Shown here in pieces: positions 1 to 9,715 of a stretch of 64,000 bases of DNA (position 1 is its first letter; every line of letters begins with the position of its first letter). The DNA is from Permianibacter aggregans (GTDB taxonomy: Bacteria; Pseudomonadota; Gammaproteobacteria; Enterobacterales; Permianibacteraceae), in NCBI RefSeq assembly GCF_009756665.1, contig NZ_CP037953.1, positions 1,550,001 to 1,614,000 of the forward strand, read 5' to 3'. The translations under genes and the position numbers were made by a program. The notes below the pieces were generated by a model, which was not told the origin of the DNA, did not search any database, and worked only from the letters and a program-made list of their open reading frames with translations.

Positions 1-2
1 CG

Positions 3-3000
3 CTTTCTCCAGATGCCGAGCATGAGTACTACCCGATTCATTATCTCGAACCGGCGGGTTGGGATAATTTGCGTGTGCTGGGTTTCGATTTGGCTTCGGA
101 ACCAACACGGTTGGCCGCGATGAAGCAAGCGCAACGCGAACGCCGGCCGATTATGTCTGCGCCGGTCACGCTGGTTCAGCTTACCGCCGAATCACCGGAA
201 CCAGGAGTGACATTGTTCTGGCCAATCCATGATAAGTCGGTACTGTCGAGCACACAGGAAAGTCATTTTCTTGGTTTTGTCTATAGCGCGATCCGCATTC
301 CTGAATTGATCAATAGCGCGTTGCTAAGTCGCCTGGAACGTCTGGCGCTGACTTTGAAAGACGTGCAAGCTAAGGACGGCAAATTGTTTTATTCGACAAC
401 CGGTGAGCGTTTGCCGCAGTACATGGCTATGCGCCAGCTAAACTTTGCTGGCCGAACCTGGCAACTGGAGTTCTCCAGCACGCCCGCCTTTGAGAAGCAG
501 GTTTACAATAACAGTGCGCTGCTTATTGTTTTGATTGGCACTGGATTATCCGGGTTGATTGCGTTGGCGGTGGTCGTTTATTTCCACCAGCGTTTTCGCA
601 TGCAGCAGCAACGGGACATACTCACCCAGCAACTGCAGCAGCGGGAAGAACGATTTCGTACCTTGCTGGACGGCGCCCCCAACGCGATGCTGATGGTTGA
701 TAGCCAGGGCAGCATTGAATGGATCAATCCACAGGCGGAAGCCCTTTTTGGTTACAGTCGGGATGAGTTGCTGAATCAGTCTGTTGAGTTGCTGCTGCCC
801 GAGCGTTACCGCACTCAACATTCAAGCTGGCGTCACGCGTTTCAACAAGCGCCGTCACCGCGACAAATGGGCAGTGGCCGGGAATTGTTCGCGCGCCGAA
901 AAGACGGCAGTGAAGTGCCAGTGGAAATTGGTTTGAGCCCGGTGCAAACCGAGTACGGTGTTAAAACCATTGGCTCGATTATCGATTTGAGTGCGCGTCG
1001 CCATGCTGAAGAGCGCGCCAAAATGCTGGTTGAAGCCGCGCCCAATGCCATCGTGCTGGTCAATGCCGACGGCGAGATTGAGCTGATCAATAGCCAAAGC
1101 GAACAACTTTTTGGTTACACCCGCTCAGAACTGATCGGTGAAAAAGTGGAAATGCTGATCCCGGAGCAAATGCGACCGAATCATCCGACCTTACGCGAGA
1201 GTTATCACGAAGCGCCGACACAGCGACAAATGGGCGGTAATCGGGAACTGTTCGCGCGCCATAAATCCGGCCGTTCGATACCTGTTGAAGTGGGGTTGGC
1301 GCCGATCATTGCCGGTGGCCGGCGATTGATTCAAGCGGCCGTTATCGATATCTCCGCGCGAAAAGCCGCGGAACACAAGCTGCGTGAACAAGCCGAACAG
1401 TTGGCATTGGCCAATCGCTACAAATCCGAATTTTTGGCCAATATGTCGCATGAGCTCAGAACACCGCTCAATAGCATTCTGATTCTGAGCGAGCAACTGA
1501 AGTTGAATGCCGACGGAAATCTGAGCAGCAAGCAAACCGACCACGCCGACATCATCAACCGCTCCGGCAGTGATCTGCTGAGTCTGATCAACGACATCCT
1601 TGACTTGTCGAAGATCGAAGCAGGACGGATGACCTTGATCATGGAAAATGTCGACGTCCGGGAAATGGTCGCGAAGTTGGAGTCCACTTTCCAAGCCATG
1701 GCAGACGCCAAATTCCTACAGCTACGCAGCGACATTCATGACGATGTACCAAGCAGCATCAACACCGACGGCCAACGCCTGCAACAAATCATTCGCAACC
1801 TGTTATCGAATGCCCTCAAGTTCACCGAACAAGGACAAATTGTCGTCGAGATCAAGGTGGTCGAAACCGACATCATCGCCACACCCGATCATCGTGCGCT
1901 CTGTATCGCAGTGCGGGATACCGGCATTGGTATTGCTCCCGAGCAACAGGAAACAATATTCCAGGCGTTCCGTCAGGCGGACGGCTCCACCAGTCGTCGC
2001 TTTGGCGGTACCGGCCTTGGCTTGACCATTTCTCGCCAGCTTGCAGAGCTATTGGGCGGTGAAATTTTGCTGGAAAGTCGAGTCGGTGGCGGCAGCACGT
2101 TCCGTTTATTTATTCCACTTAGCGATGCCAAGAAAACGACGACAACTACTGAGGTCAAAATCAGTGGGCCGAAAGCCAATGCGCCCAGCATTCTGGTCGT
2201 CGAAGACGACCCGGGCTTTTCGCAGGTGCTGTCTGACACGGCCAATCAATATGGCTTTACCTGTTACGCGACCAGCAGCGGCGTGCAGGCCATCAAGCTA
2301 CTGCAAGAGCATCGTTTTGAAGGCATCGTTCTTGATTTGTTGCTACCGGATATCAGTGGCTGGCAAGTGTTGAAAGAAGTGCGCGCCAATCCGGAAACGC
2401 AGCATCTACCAGTACACATCGTGACCTGCGTGCAAGGACCGAAAACCTGGCAAGACCAGCAGTTGCACTACCTGGTCAAACCGGTGCGCAATGACGATTT
2501 GCAGCGGCTGCTGAAAACGATACTGCTCGACAATGTCGCCAGCAAGAACGTACTGCTGGTTGAGGATAACGCCACGGAACGCGAATATTATGCGCAGCTT
2601 CTGCAACAACTGGGCTTGTCGGTTGTCACCTGCGCTGATGCCGAAAGCGCTCTGCTGGCGTATCGCCAGGAAAGATTTGCCTGCCTGATTGTGGACCTTG
2701 AACTACCCGATATGTCAGGGCTTGAGTTACTGCAAAAGTTGCAGGATGAGCGACCATTGACCGACACCAGAGTGGTGATTCACACCGGTTTGGATTTATC
2801 CGAACAGGAATCGCGACAAATTCAACAACTGCATGCCTGTTTGGTCGCCAAGAATTCCAGCTCTGATGGCGCCTTACTGGATGCGGTGCATCCCTTCTTG
2901 AGTGGTGTTGTACCGGAGCCAAAACTTGATCCGCCTGCTGCCATCATGCCCTTGCTGCAAGGTGCTCGGGTGTTGCTGGTCGACGACGATGTCAGAAACA

Positions 3001-3338
3001 TCTATGCGATGTCAGCCTTGCTGGAAAAATTTCAGCTGCAGGTGGTGGTCGCACGCAATGGTCAAGAAGCGGTGCATACGCTGGCGAAAGACCGCGCATT
3101 CGATTTGATTTTGATGGACATGGCGATGCCGGTCATGGACGGTTACACCGCCACCCGAATTCTGAAACAGGAAAACTCGTTGGCCGTACCGATTGTCGCG
3201 GTAACCGCGCATGCGATGAAAGGCGACCGGGAAAAATGCCTGGCGTCCGGCGCGGATGATTACCTGGCCAAACCCGTTGATGAGGCCAGTATGCAACAAA
3301 TGTTGGCTCGCTGGTTGAAGCGCGTCCAAGGAGTTTGA
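3..3338 (+). CDS. CHASE-PAS-PAS hybrid histidine kinase with three receiver domains (5' end missing)
   Basis: The reading frame is open from the left edge, so the start lies outside the window. The first in-frame Met/Leu/Val-type codon inside it is TTG at 69, but residues before it ([14 protein letters not shown]) already belong to a CHASE ligand-sensing domain. Counting from 69, a membrane segment lies at about 149-171. Two PAS domains follow (about 195-310 and 320-435), then a HisKA domain with phospho-acceptor His461 in SHELRTPLN and an HATPase domain with GTGLGL. Three receiver domains complete the protein, the first and last with phospho-Asp near 756 and 1017. This is an inner-membrane sensor expected to read a periplasmic ligand and relay phosphate internally. 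Its stop is one base before the next start, so it is probably co-translated with the diguanylate cyclase/phosphodiesterase protein. Confidence 0.93.
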   Translation, partial: LSPDAEHEYYPIHYLEPAGWDNLRVLGFDLASEPTRLAAMKQAQRERRPIMSAPVTLVQLTAESPEPGVTLFWPIHDKSVLSSTQESHFLGFVYSAIRIPELINSALLSRLERLALTLKDVQAKDGKLFYSTTGERLPQYMAMRQLNFAGRTWQLEFSSTPAFEKQVYNNSALLIVLIGTGLSGLIALAVVVYFHQRFRMQQQRDILTQQLQQREERFRTLLDGAPNAMLMVDSQGSIEWINPQAEALFGYSRDELLNQSVELLLPERYRTQHSSWRHAFQQAPSPRQMGSGRELFARRKDGSEVPVEIGLSPVQTEYGVKTIGSIIDLSARRHAEERAKMLVEAAPNAIVLVNADGEIELINSQSEQLFGYTRSELIGEKVEMLIPEQMRPNHPTLRESYHEAPTQRQMGGNRELFARHKSGRSIPVEVGLAPIIAGGRRLIQAAVIDISARKAAEHKLREQAEQLALANRYKSEFLANMSHELRTPLNSILILSEQLKLNADGNLSSKQTDHADIINRSGSDLLSLINDILDLSKIEAGRMTLIMENVDVREMVAKLESTFQAMADAKFLQLRSDIHDDVPSSINTDGQRLQQIIRNLLSNALKFTEQGQIVVEIKVVETDIIATPDHRALCIAVRDTGIGIAPEQQETIFQAFRQADGSTSRRFGGTGLGLTISRQLAELLGGEILLESRVGGGSTFRLFIPLSDAKKTTTTTEVKISGPKANAPSILVVEDDPGFSQVLSDTANQYGFTCYATSSGVQAIKLLQEHRFEGIVLDLLLPDISGWQVLKEVRANPETQHLPVHIVTCVQGPKTWQDQQLHYLVKPVRNDDLQRLLKTILLDNVASKNVLLVEDNATEREYYAQLLQQLGLSVVTCADAESALLAYRQERFACLIVDLELPDMSGLELLQKLQDERPLTDTRVVIHTGLDLSEQESRQIQQLHACLVAKNSSSDGALLDAVHPFLSGVVPEPKLDPPAAIMPLLQGARVLLVDDDVRNIYAMSALLEKFQLQVVVARNGQEAVHTLAKDRAFDLILMDMAMPVMDGYTATRILKQENSLAVPIVAVTAHAMKGDREKCLASGADDYLAKPVDEASMQQMLARWLKRVQGV

Positions 3339-3339
3339 G

Positions 3340-5460
3340 ATGTTGCAAGCATTGGAACTGAAACAAAAACCGACGTTGTTGCTGGTCGATGACAGACCTG
3401 AGAATCTGGTCAGTCTGGAAGCAGTGCTGAATGACAACGAACGCATCATTCTGAAAGCACAAGACGGCGAACAAGCGTTGTCGTTGTTACTCGAACATGA
3501 CATCACCTTGGTGTTGTTGGATGTGCAAATGCCGGGTATGGATGGCTACGAAGTGGCGCGACTGATGAAAGCCAATCCGCGCACCCGGGAGATCCCCATT
3601 TTGTTTATCACGGCAACGCAGCCCGATGAACGCAATATGCTGCGCGGATACCAGCACGGCGCCATTGATTACATTTACAAGCCATTCAATACCGAGGTGC
3701 TGCGCAAGAAAGTGGCGGTACTGCAAGAGTTGCAGCTGTCACGCCGTTGTTTGTCGGTCATGAACCGCAGTCTTGATGAAGCACGTTCCTACTACGCAGC
3801 GATTCTGAGCACCGCTGCCGAAGGTATTCTGGTTGTCGATGAACAGGGTTCGATTCGTTATGCCAATCCTGCTGCTTGCGAGCTATTGCAGTGCGACCTG
3901 GATTCACTCGAAGGCGAGCAGCTTCATCACCTGGCCATCGCACCCGATAGCAATATCATTGCCTGGGAGAACAGCGTCTTTTTTCAGCACTGGCGTAAGA
4001 AGCTGACTTATCGCGCGCATGACGCCCAATTGTTTACTCCATCAGGACAGGAATTGCCGGTCACACTGAGCTGTGCGCCACTACCAGCGCCGCATCGAGG
4101 ACTCGTCGTCGTCTTTTTGGATAATCGCATTCCGAAAAAACTGCAGGAGCAGTTGGTCAAGCAGGCGGTCACGGATACCTTGACGGGTCTATACAATCGT
4201 CATGGTTTCTTGCAGTCGTTGCAGGCCTCGCTTTCGCGCAGTGGTCGAGCCCATAAACCGCTGGCCGTTCTGTACCTGGACCTTGACGGATTCAAGCGCA
4301 TCAACGACACACTGGGACATCCCGCCGGTGATGAATTGTTATGTGTGATGGCCGATCGATTGCGGCGATGCACGCGCGCCTACGACACCGTGGCGCGATT
4401 GGGCGGTGATGAATTCACGATCGTGCTCGACAGCATGGACACACCAGAAGACGCCGCGCGCATCGCCGAAAAAATTTTGGATTCACTGGCCACACCGATC
4501 GAAATTCAAGGCTTGAAATTAGCCGTCAGCGCCAGCATTGGCATTGCGACTTATCCCGACTGTTCGGAAAATGTCGACGGCATGATGCAAGCCGCCGATA
4601 TGGCCATGTATCAAGCCAAGTCCGAAGGTCGAGGTCAGTACCGCTTCTTTACCGCCGCGATGAATGGCCGGGCACGCGCCAGGCTGATGCTGGAAGAAAG
4701 TTTGCGTCAGGCGGTTGCCACCGAAGAATTCGTCCTGCATTACCAACCACAGATCATGATGCGCGACGGAACACTGCGAGGCTTCGAGGCCTTGCTGCGG
4801 TGGCAACATCATCAGGCGGGTTTGGTCTCGCCGGGAATATTTGTGCCGCTATTGGAAGAAACCGGTTTGATCACACGCATTGGTAGTTGGGTGATTGAGA
4901 AAATCTGCCATCAGCGCCGCTTGTGGGGTAACACCTTTCCGCAAGACATGGTGTTGTCGGCAAACCTTTCTGCACGGCAGTTTGGCCAAAGCGAGCTCGT
5001 CGATCTGGTTTTCCAATTGCTCGACGAGCATCAACTGTTCGCCCACCAACTGGAACTGGAAGTCACCGAAAGCTCGCTGATGAATGATATTGAGCACAGT
5101 CAGCGCGTGCTGCAGGCACTACGCAAGAAAGGTGTGCGAATTGCCATTGATGATTTTGGCACCGGCTATTCGTCTTTGGCTTATCTGCGTCAGTTCGAAA
5201 TTGACACGCTGAAAATTGATCGCACCTTCATCGCCAACGCCTTGGTGTCGCCAAAAGATGCGGCCATCGTCGAGGCATTGGTTGCCTTGAGTCACAGCCT
5301 GGACGTTGAGGTTGTCGCGGAAGGCGTGGAAACCACAGAGCAACTGCAATGGCTACAGCAAATTGGTTGCGACTGCGTGCAGGGATTTCTGTTCGCGAAA
5401 GCATTACCGGTGCTGGAAGCGGAACAGTATCCAGCCAAGCTCGACTTCGAGAAACTTTAA
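3340..5460 (+). CDS. REC-PAS-GGDEF-EAL cyclic-di-GMP signalling protein
   Basis: A 706-residue cytoplasmic response regulator. The N-terminal receiver ([23 protein letters not shown]) precedes a PAS domain at about 150-260. The GGDEF domain is intact at 355-359 and has an RAYD inhibitory I-site at 346-349, five residues upstream as in canonical product-inhibited diguanylate cyclases. The EAL domain has EAL at 483-485 and keeps [27 protein letters not shown] and AEGVE, so the phosphodiesterase site also looks complete. The gene could therefore both make and degrade c-di-GMP. The start overlaps an AAGGAG ribosome site placed across the stop of the upstream hybrid kinase, implying translational coupling. 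The kinase is the likely phosphodonor; this is inference from position. Confidence 0.95.
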   Translation: MLQALELKQKPTLLLVDDRPENLVSLEAVLNDNERIILKAQDGEQALSLLLEHDITLVLLDVQMPGMDGYEVARLMKANPRTREIPILFITATQPDERNMLRGYQHGAIDYIYKPFNTEVLRKKVAVLQELQLSRRCLSVMNRSLDEARSYYAAILSTAAEGILVVDEQGSIRYANPAACELLQCDLDSLEGEQLHHLAIAPDSNIIAWENSVFFQHWRKKLTYRAHDAQLFTPSGQELPVTLSCAPLPAPHRGLVVVFLDNRIPKKLQEQLVKQAVTDTLTGLYNRHGFLQSLQASLSRSGRAHKPLAVLYLDLDGFKRINDTLGHPAGDELLCVMADRLRRCTRAYDTVARLGGDEFTIVLDSMDTPEDAARIAEKILDSLATPIEIQGLKLAVSASIGIATYPDCSENVDGMMQAADMAMYQAKSEGRGQYRFFTAAMNGRARARLMLEESLRQAVATEEFVLHYQPQIMMRDGTLRGFEALLRWQHHQAGLVSPGIFVPLLEETGLITRIGSWVIEKICHQRRLWGNTFPQDMVLSANLSARQFGQSELVDLVFQLLDEHQLFAHQLELEVTESSLMNDIEHSQRVLQALRKKGVRIAIDDFGTGYSSLAYLRQFEIDTLKIDRTFIANALVSPKDAAIVEALVALSHSLDVEVVAEGVETTEQLQWLQQIGCDCVQGFLFAKALPVLEAEQYPAKLDFEKL

Positions 5461-5552
5461 CCATAAGCCGACTGGGCCATTGGGCTCATGTGGCAGCGGA
5501 CTGCTGCTCGTTGACGTATACTCTGCGCCACGCTTTCATCTGCGACTTTGCC

Positions 5553-6101
5553 ATGCGAAACATTCCTCATCTGATGCTTGCCCTACTACTCACATTTAGT
5601 GGCGCAAATGTATTGGCCGATGGTGCTGCACCACTGACCGCGCAGCAACAATTCTTTCAGCGGCTAACGACATTGTGCGGGGCAAGTTTCTCCGGGCAAA
5701 CCGCGTTCCCTATGGACAAAACTGATCCGTTCGCCGGCAAGGAATTACGTGCCACGTTGAAGCACTGCACGCCTGAAGAAATTCGCATTCCTTTCTCCGT
5801 TGGCGAAGATCGTTCGCGTACCTGGCTGCTGCGCTGGCAGCAAGGACGCTTGGAGTTGAAACATGATCACCGACATGAGGACGGCACACCGGACGACGTG
5901 ACGATGTACGGTGGCTTGGCCAGCGATAGCGGCAGCGCTTTACAGCAATCGTTTCCGGCTGACGCCTACACGGCTTCGCTTATCCCGGCGGCGGCCACCA
6001 ATGTCTGGACACTATCACTGAACGAGCAGGGCACCGAATTGACCTATTATCTTGAGCGCGACGGCAAACCGCGTTTCAAGGCCACACTGATTCGCCAGTA
6101 A
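5553..6101 (+). CDS. Uncharacterised secreted protein
   Basis: 182 residues from ATG 5553. A longer in-frame start at 5349 would overlap the end of the EAL gene and remove the signal peptide, so the internal ATG is preferred. Residues 1-22 form a Sec signal ending near ANVLA-DG. The mature part carries a Cys pair (42 and 72), a GEDRSRTW segment and a His/Asp/Glu-rich HDHRHEDG motif at 104-111 that could bind metal. It resembles a conserved secreted protein family of unknown function in proteobacteria. No pathway can be assigned. Confidence 0.8.
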   Translation: MRNIPHLMLALLLTFSGANVLADGAAPLTAQQQFFQRLTTLCGASFSGQTAFPMDKTDPFAGKELRATLKHCTPEEIRIPFSVGEDRSRTWLLRWQQGRLELKHDHRHEDGTPDDVTMYGGLASDSGSALQQSFPADAYTASLIPAAATNVWTLSLNEQGTELTYYLERDGKPRFKATLIRQ

Positions 6102-6111
6102 ACTTACCGCC

Positions 6112-6297
6112 ATGTCCAACGTCGTTTCCTTCAAAAAAGCCAAACAGCAACGCAACAAGGGCCAAAGTCCGTTGTGTCGCGAAGGCTTTCATAAATGGCA
6201 AGTAGTGACGGCGAATCAGTTCGATGTCAAACAGGGTAAGCTGGTTACCGCCTATCGCTGCGAACGCTGCGGCAAACAGAAAATCGAAGCACGCTGA
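6112..6297 (+). CDS. Small zinc-ribbon-like protein
   Basis: 61 residues, starting 10 bases after the preceding stop, so probably in one transcript with it. Cys22, His27 and the CERC pair (Cys50, Cys53) could form a small zinc site. The N-terminus is lysine/arginine rich (SFKKAKQQRNKG), compatible with nucleic-acid contact. Small proteins of this pattern are conserved but unnamed. The function is unknown; zinc binding is inferred only from residue spacing. Confidence 0.72.
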   Translation: MSNVVSFKKAKQQRNKGQSPLCREGFHKWQVVTANQFDVKQGKLVTAYRCERCGKQKIEAR

Positions 6298-6400
6298 ATA
6301 CTTATCGCGTGCCAGTAACATGATTCCGTTCACGGATTGTTCACGCCGAGCCAGTAAAATCCGCGTCGGCTTTCTGCTATCGACAACGGAGTCATATTCG

Positions 6401-6964
6401 ATGAAACGGATTTTGCTTGCGTGCATAACGCTTTTTGCCGCATTCCATCTTCAGGCCAACACGGGCATGTCTGGTAACCCGTTTCAGGTTTCTGGTGCCG
6501 ACCAGGCGGAAATGAACCAGCTGCAACTGAACCCCAAACTGTTGTCCGAATACCAGAAAATCAAAAAGCTGATGTTCACCGAGAAAGATGGTGTGGTACC
6601 GATTCTGGATGTGCTGCAAAAAGGCGGACAGGATTACCCGGTACTAAAGTCTATCGACGACACCCATCTTTTCTTCGAGCAAAAGGGGTTATTCGGCATC
6701 ATCAAGGTAAATGGCATGAGTACTCGCCAATTTGCCGTGATTGAACGCACCATTACCTATTATCAGATCTGGGCCAAAATGATGCGTGATCATATGGGCA
6801 TGAGTTTGACGCCACCGAAAGGCAACGGCGAAAAGAACATGAAGTTCGTTCACGACAATTTGGATCAGATCATTGCGTTCAACACTGAGCTGTGGACCAG
6901 CATTGGTATTGATCCGGACGGCGAAGACGAAACGTTTGACGACCAAGCACCGGACGACGAGTAG
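6401..6964 (+). CDS. Uncharacterised exported protein
   Basis: 187 residues from ATG 6401, chosen because it opens a clean Sec signal peptide (MKRILLACITLFAAFHLQA-N). The frame runs upstream to 6224, but that part overlaps the zinc-ribbon gene. The mature protein is largely helical and polar and ends in an acidic tail (DPDGEDETFDDQAPDDE). No recognisable domain. Its stop directly abuts the stop of the convergent LysR gene. Confidence 0.75.
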   Translation: MKRILLACITLFAAFHLQANTGMSGNPFQVSGADQAEMNQLQLNPKLLSEYQKIKKLMFTEKDGVVPILDVLQKGGQDYPVLKSIDDTHLFFEQKGLFGIIKVNGMSTRQFAVIERTITYYQIWAKMMRDHMGMSLTPPKGNGEKNMKFVHDNLDQIIAFNTELWTSIGIDPDGEDETFDDQAPDDE

Positions 6965-7864
6965 TTAACTGACGCTATGACCGTGGCGCGCGGCGATATG
7001 TTGCTTCAGCGCCTCGGTCAGCTTCTGTGAAGCCTTGCCGGTGGCTCGGTCGACCCGACTAACGAGGCGTGGGGTAAACTCATAACGGCTGCCTTCGCGA
7101 TACTTCACCTCAACCAATTCACCGCTGGCCAGCTCGTCTTCAATCAGGAATTTCGGCATCCAGCCGAACCCCAATCCCATCAGCAACGCGTCTTTTTTGG
7201 CGATAAAGCCGGATAAGCGGAACACCCGTTCACCACCAAACATATGGCGGTCATCGCCACGGTCGCTGGAGTCTTGCACGCTCAGTTCAATATGCGATTG
7301 CAGCTCAGAGAGGCTGATATCCACTTGCTTGGCCAAAGGGTGGTCTTTGGCGACACAGAGAATGCATTCGATGGTTGGCAGATCTTCAGACTTCAACAGC
7401 GGATGCGGTTCGTAGTCTTTCACCAGCATGATGTCCGCCTGATCTTTTTCGAAGCGGTATTGCACGCCGTAGAGAAATTCCACTTTCACCTGAATACGGG
7501 TCGGCACCCGGGCATCGGCCATCTGCTTCAGCGCCAGCAAAATCGGATTCAACGGCAGAATGCCGTCGATGATGACCATCAGGCTCGGTTCCCAGCCGCT
7601 GGCAAACGAATGCGCCAGGGCTTCCAGTTGGCCGGCATTGGCCAGCAACTTGCGGCCTTCGGCCAGCACCGCCTCGCCGGCCGGGGTCAGTTGCGCCCTG
7701 TAACTGGCGCGATCGAGCAACTCGAGGTTCAATGCCTGTTCCAGCTTGCGGATCTGGTAACTGACGGCTGATTGGGCTTTGTGCAGGCGCTCAGCAGCCT
7801 TGGCGAAACTCCCCTCCGAGATCACCATGTCCAGCGCTTTTAAGGATTCCAGGTCAACGCTCAT
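6965..7864 (-). CDS. LysR-family transcriptional regulator
   Basis: 299 residues. The N-terminal winged helix-turn-helix is typical of LysR (LKALDMVISEGSFAKAAERL, SAVSYQIRKLEQAL), followed by a periplasmic-binding-protein-like effector domain. It is transcribed divergently from hppD with a 194-bp gap. LysR regulators usually control the adjacent divergent gene and themselves, so it is a candidate regulator of 4-hydroxyphenylpyruvate dioxygenase; the effector is not known. It meets the upstream secreted-protein gene tail to tail with no gap. Confidence 0.93.
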   Translation of the reverse strand: MSVDLESLKALDMVISEGSFAKAAERLHKAQSAVSYQIRKLEQALNLELLDRASYRAQLTPAGEAVLAEGRKLLANAGQLEALAHSFASGWEPSLMVIIDGILPLNPILLALKQMADARVPTRIQVKVEFLYGVQYRFEKDQADIMLVKDYEPHPLLKSEDLPTIECILCVAKDHPLAKQVDISLSELQSHIELSVQDSSDRGDDRHMFGGERVFRLSGFIAKKDALLMGLGFGWMPKFLIEDELASGELVEVKYREGSRYEFTPRLVSRVDRATGKASQKLTEALKQHIAARHGHSVS

Positions 7865-7885
7865 CTTTATCTGCTTATTCGATTG

Positions 7886-7939
7886 GCATTAACGGAATAA
7901 TATGCTTTTTTTGATGATTCGGGCTACTTAAGCTATATC
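7886..7939 (+). promoter_or_regulatory. Possible LysR operator and hppD promoter
   Basis: In the divergent gap, an AT-rich imperfect palindrome at 7886-7905 (ATTA-N6-TAAT core at 7888-7901) has the dyad style of LysR-type sites. A weak sigma-70 match follows: TTGATG at 7911-7916, 17-bp spacer, TATATC at 7934-7939, about 120 bases before the hppD start. Both are short matches. Confidence 0.3.
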
Positions 7940-8058
7940 TTTCATATCTGACAGCGGTCCGCGCCGAGCCGGCGCATCCAATGGTCCATGCTTGTTCAGC
8001 GTGCGTACCGCGGGCTTTCTAGCCTTCCGCTTTCTGCTTACCGATCCGGAGACTGTTA

Positions 8059-9099
8059 ATGAACGAGAACATGCCCAATCCTTTGAACCTGCGCGGCATC
8101 GAATTCACCGAATTCGTTGGCCCGAGCAATGAGCAACTGGAAAAGCTGTTCTGGGATTTCGGTTTTTCGAAAGTCCGTCGCCACAGAGACAAGGACATCG
8201 TGCTGTTCAAACAGAACGATATCCAGTTCCTGCTGAACAATGAGAAAGAAGGCTTCACCCGTGATTTCGCCAAGAAGCACGGCCCGGCCATTTCCTCAAT
8301 GGGCTGGCGCGTTGACGACGCTCAGTTCGCCCATGACGAAGCGGTGCGCCGCGGTGCCCGTTCCGCCAATGACACCAATAAAGATTTGCCGTATCCGGCG
8401 ATTTACGGCATTGGCGACAGCCTGATTTATTTCATCGACAAGTTTGGCCCGAAAGGCACGATTTACGACACCGATTTCGTTGCGCTCGATAACCCGAAAA
8501 ACCAGCCGGACAAAGGCTTCCTGTTTGTCGATCACCTGACCAACAACGTGCACAAAGGCACGATGCAAAAATGGTCGGACTTTTACCAGAACGTGTTCGG
8601 TTTTTATGAAGTGCGTTATTTCGACATCAAAGGCGTGAAAACCGGCCTGACGTCATATGCGCTACGTTCGCCGGATGGCTCATTCTGCATTCCAATCAAC
8701 GAGAACAAGGACGATCGCGACCAGATCGCCGAGTACCTGCGTGAATACGATGGCCCAGGCGTACAGCACCTGGCATTCGGTACCCGCGATATTCTGGCCT
8801 CGCTCGACAAAATGGTCGGCACCAGCATCGAAACGCTGGATATCGACGATGAGTATTATCAAGAAGTGTTCGACCGCGTGCCGAACGTCAAAGAAGATCA
8901 TCAGCGGATTCGCAAGCATCAAGTGCTGGTTGACGGCAACGAGAACGGTTACCTGCTGCAGATCTTCACTCGCAACATCATCGGCCCGATCTTTATCGAG
9001 ATCATCCAGCGCGAGAATGACCTTGGCTTCGGCGAAGGCAACTTCGGCGCGCTGTTCCGCTCGATTGAAAAAGATCAGGAACGTCGTGGCGTGATCTAA
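8059..9099 (+). CDS. hppD: 4-hydroxyphenylpyruvate dioxygenase
   Basis: 346 residues, the usual size for bacterial HPPD. This Fe(II) enzyme converts 4-hydroxyphenylpyruvate to homogentisate in tyrosine degradation, or pyomelanin formation if homogentisate accumulates. The C-terminal metal domain has the expected facial triad by spacing: His159 (VDHLTNNV), His237 (VQHLAF) and Glu314 (IFIEIIQRE). The conserved C-terminal GFGEGNFGALFRSIE segment is present. It sits alone, without hmgA or fahA in the window, opposite a LysR regulator and followed by a strong terminator, so it is probably monocistronic. Confidence 0.97.
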   Translation: MNENMPNPLNLRGIEFTEFVGPSNEQLEKLFWDFGFSKVRRHRDKDIVLFKQNDIQFLLNNEKEGFTRDFAKKHGPAISSMGWRVDDAQFAHDEAVRRGARSANDTNKDLPYPAIYGIGDSLIYFIDKFGPKGTIYDTDFVALDNPKNQPDKGFLFVDHLTNNVHKGTMQKWSDFYQNVFGFYEVRYFDIKGVKTGLTSYALRSPDGSFCIPINENKDDRDQIAEYLREYDGPGVQHLAFGTRDILASLDKMVGTSIETLDIDDEYYQEVFDRVPNVKEDHQRIRKHQVLVDGNENGYLLQIFTRNIIGPIFIEIIQRENDLGFGEGNFGALFRSIEKDQERRGVI

Positions 9100-9114
9100 G
9101 CCTGACCGAATAAA

Positions 9115-9144
9115 AAAGCCCGCGTTATCGCGGGCTTTTTTTTA
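9115..9144 (+). terminator. Rho-independent terminator of hppD
   Basis: Perfect 7-bp stem GCCCGCG/CGCGGGC with a TTAT loop (9118-9135), followed by a run of nine T, 18 bases after the hppD stop. Confidence 0.92.
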
Positions 9145-9174
9145 CTAAAATTCATCTGGTGAAAAACGCAAACG

Positions 9175-9207
9175 AAAAAAGGGCCGTTACCTTTTGGGTA
9201 ACGGCCC
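9175..9207 (-). terminator. Minus-strand rho-independent terminator of the candidate RNA
   Basis: Perfect 11-bp stem (GGGCCGTTACC at 9181-9191 with its complement at 9197-9207). On the minus strand it is followed by six T, so it terminates leftward transcription. No protein gene lies upstream of it on that strand. Confidence 0.8.
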
Positions 9208-9420
9208 TCGCAATCGCGAACCACCTGAAAACCAGGTTCCCTGAAAGCTGTTACTCATCGAAATGAACAACAGCGAGGTGCACACCCCAAAGCGACTCTA
9301 AAAAGAGGCTTTGGCAGCAGCCAACGTCAAAATTGCTTTCCCGAGCGTGACCATCCACTGGTCGCCACCATGCAAACGTGACGTTGGCCGCTGGAAGGCA
9401 TTACAACGTCTGAACGCCCC
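9175..9420 (-). ncRNA. Candidate structured small RNA, family not recognised
   Basis: Read on the minus strand, the segment folds into a chain of perfect helices ending in a terminator. A long rod comes first: a 9-bp closing stem GCCAACGTC/GACGTTGGC (9320-9328 with 9380-9388), inner TTGC/GCAA, and a 5-bp tip stem (9349-9353/9359-9363) whose loop reads GTGGA. A 7-bp stem with an inner 4-bp stem follows (9287-9314). Then comes GCTGTT/AACAGC with an inner TCAT-TTCG-ATGA hairpin (9247-9274), whose UUCG tetraloop exists only on the minus strand. A small hairpin (9223-9237) and the 11-bp terminator complete it. No protein frame explains the segment. It matches no 6S, RNase P, tmRNA or SRP motif I know. 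The 5' end is a guess. Confidence 0.55.
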
Positions 9421-9560
9421 TCATTCAATGATCATTTGGTATCAGTTTGTAGCTTTTTGTACAGATTCACATTTCGCGCGGCTTGTCATGATTTAGCCCT
9501 TGCAGTAACGTGCGCGCCACTTCACAAACAAATAGTCGCGAAGCGACGTAATCCTTTCAG

Positions 9561-9697
9561 CCCTCTCCCCCTTGTGGGAGAGGGTGGCGCGAAGCGCCCG
9601 GACAAATTCGCCGGGAGCGAATTTGCACGGCGTAGCCGCCCGCAGGGTGGCCGCCTTGATTGGCGGCCATGAAAGGGGAACGCGAGCCGCAAGCGGC
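9561..9697. repeat. Cluster of perfect palindromes before prmA
   Basis: Six hairpins in 137 bp: CCCTCTCCC/GGGAGAGGG (9561-9584); GGCGC/GCGCC (9586-9598); CAAATTCGC/GCGAATTTG with loop CGGGA (9603-9625); CGGC/GCCG (9628-9638); GGCCGCC/GGCGGCC (9649-9668); GCCGC/GCGGC (9686-9697). The first two resemble widespread intergenic REP-like palindromes of proteobacteria. They lie in the presumed 5' leader of prmA, so an effect on that mRNA is possible. Nothing else is seen between 9421 and 9560. Confidence 0.75.
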
Positions 9698-9715
9698 GCG
9701 CGTCAGGATTTCACC

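Noticed and set aside
5349-5552. Upstream extension of the secreted protein gene at 5553
   Set aside because: It overlaps the EAL gene and would bury the signal peptide inside the protein.
9208-9388. Possible cobalamin riboswitch or 6S RNA on the minus strand
   Set aside because: A GGGAACCTGG segment recalls part of the B12 element, but the remaining conserved boxes are missing and no B12 gene follows. The 6S-like closed rod and nearby ygfA/zapA are also absent.
9446-9461. GacA-type activating site (TGTAAG-N6-CTTACA) upstream of the candidate RNA
   Set aside because: On the minus strand TGTACAAAAAGCTACA has similar ends but is two bases too short and lacks the inner bases, so it cannot support a Gac/Rsm promoter claim.
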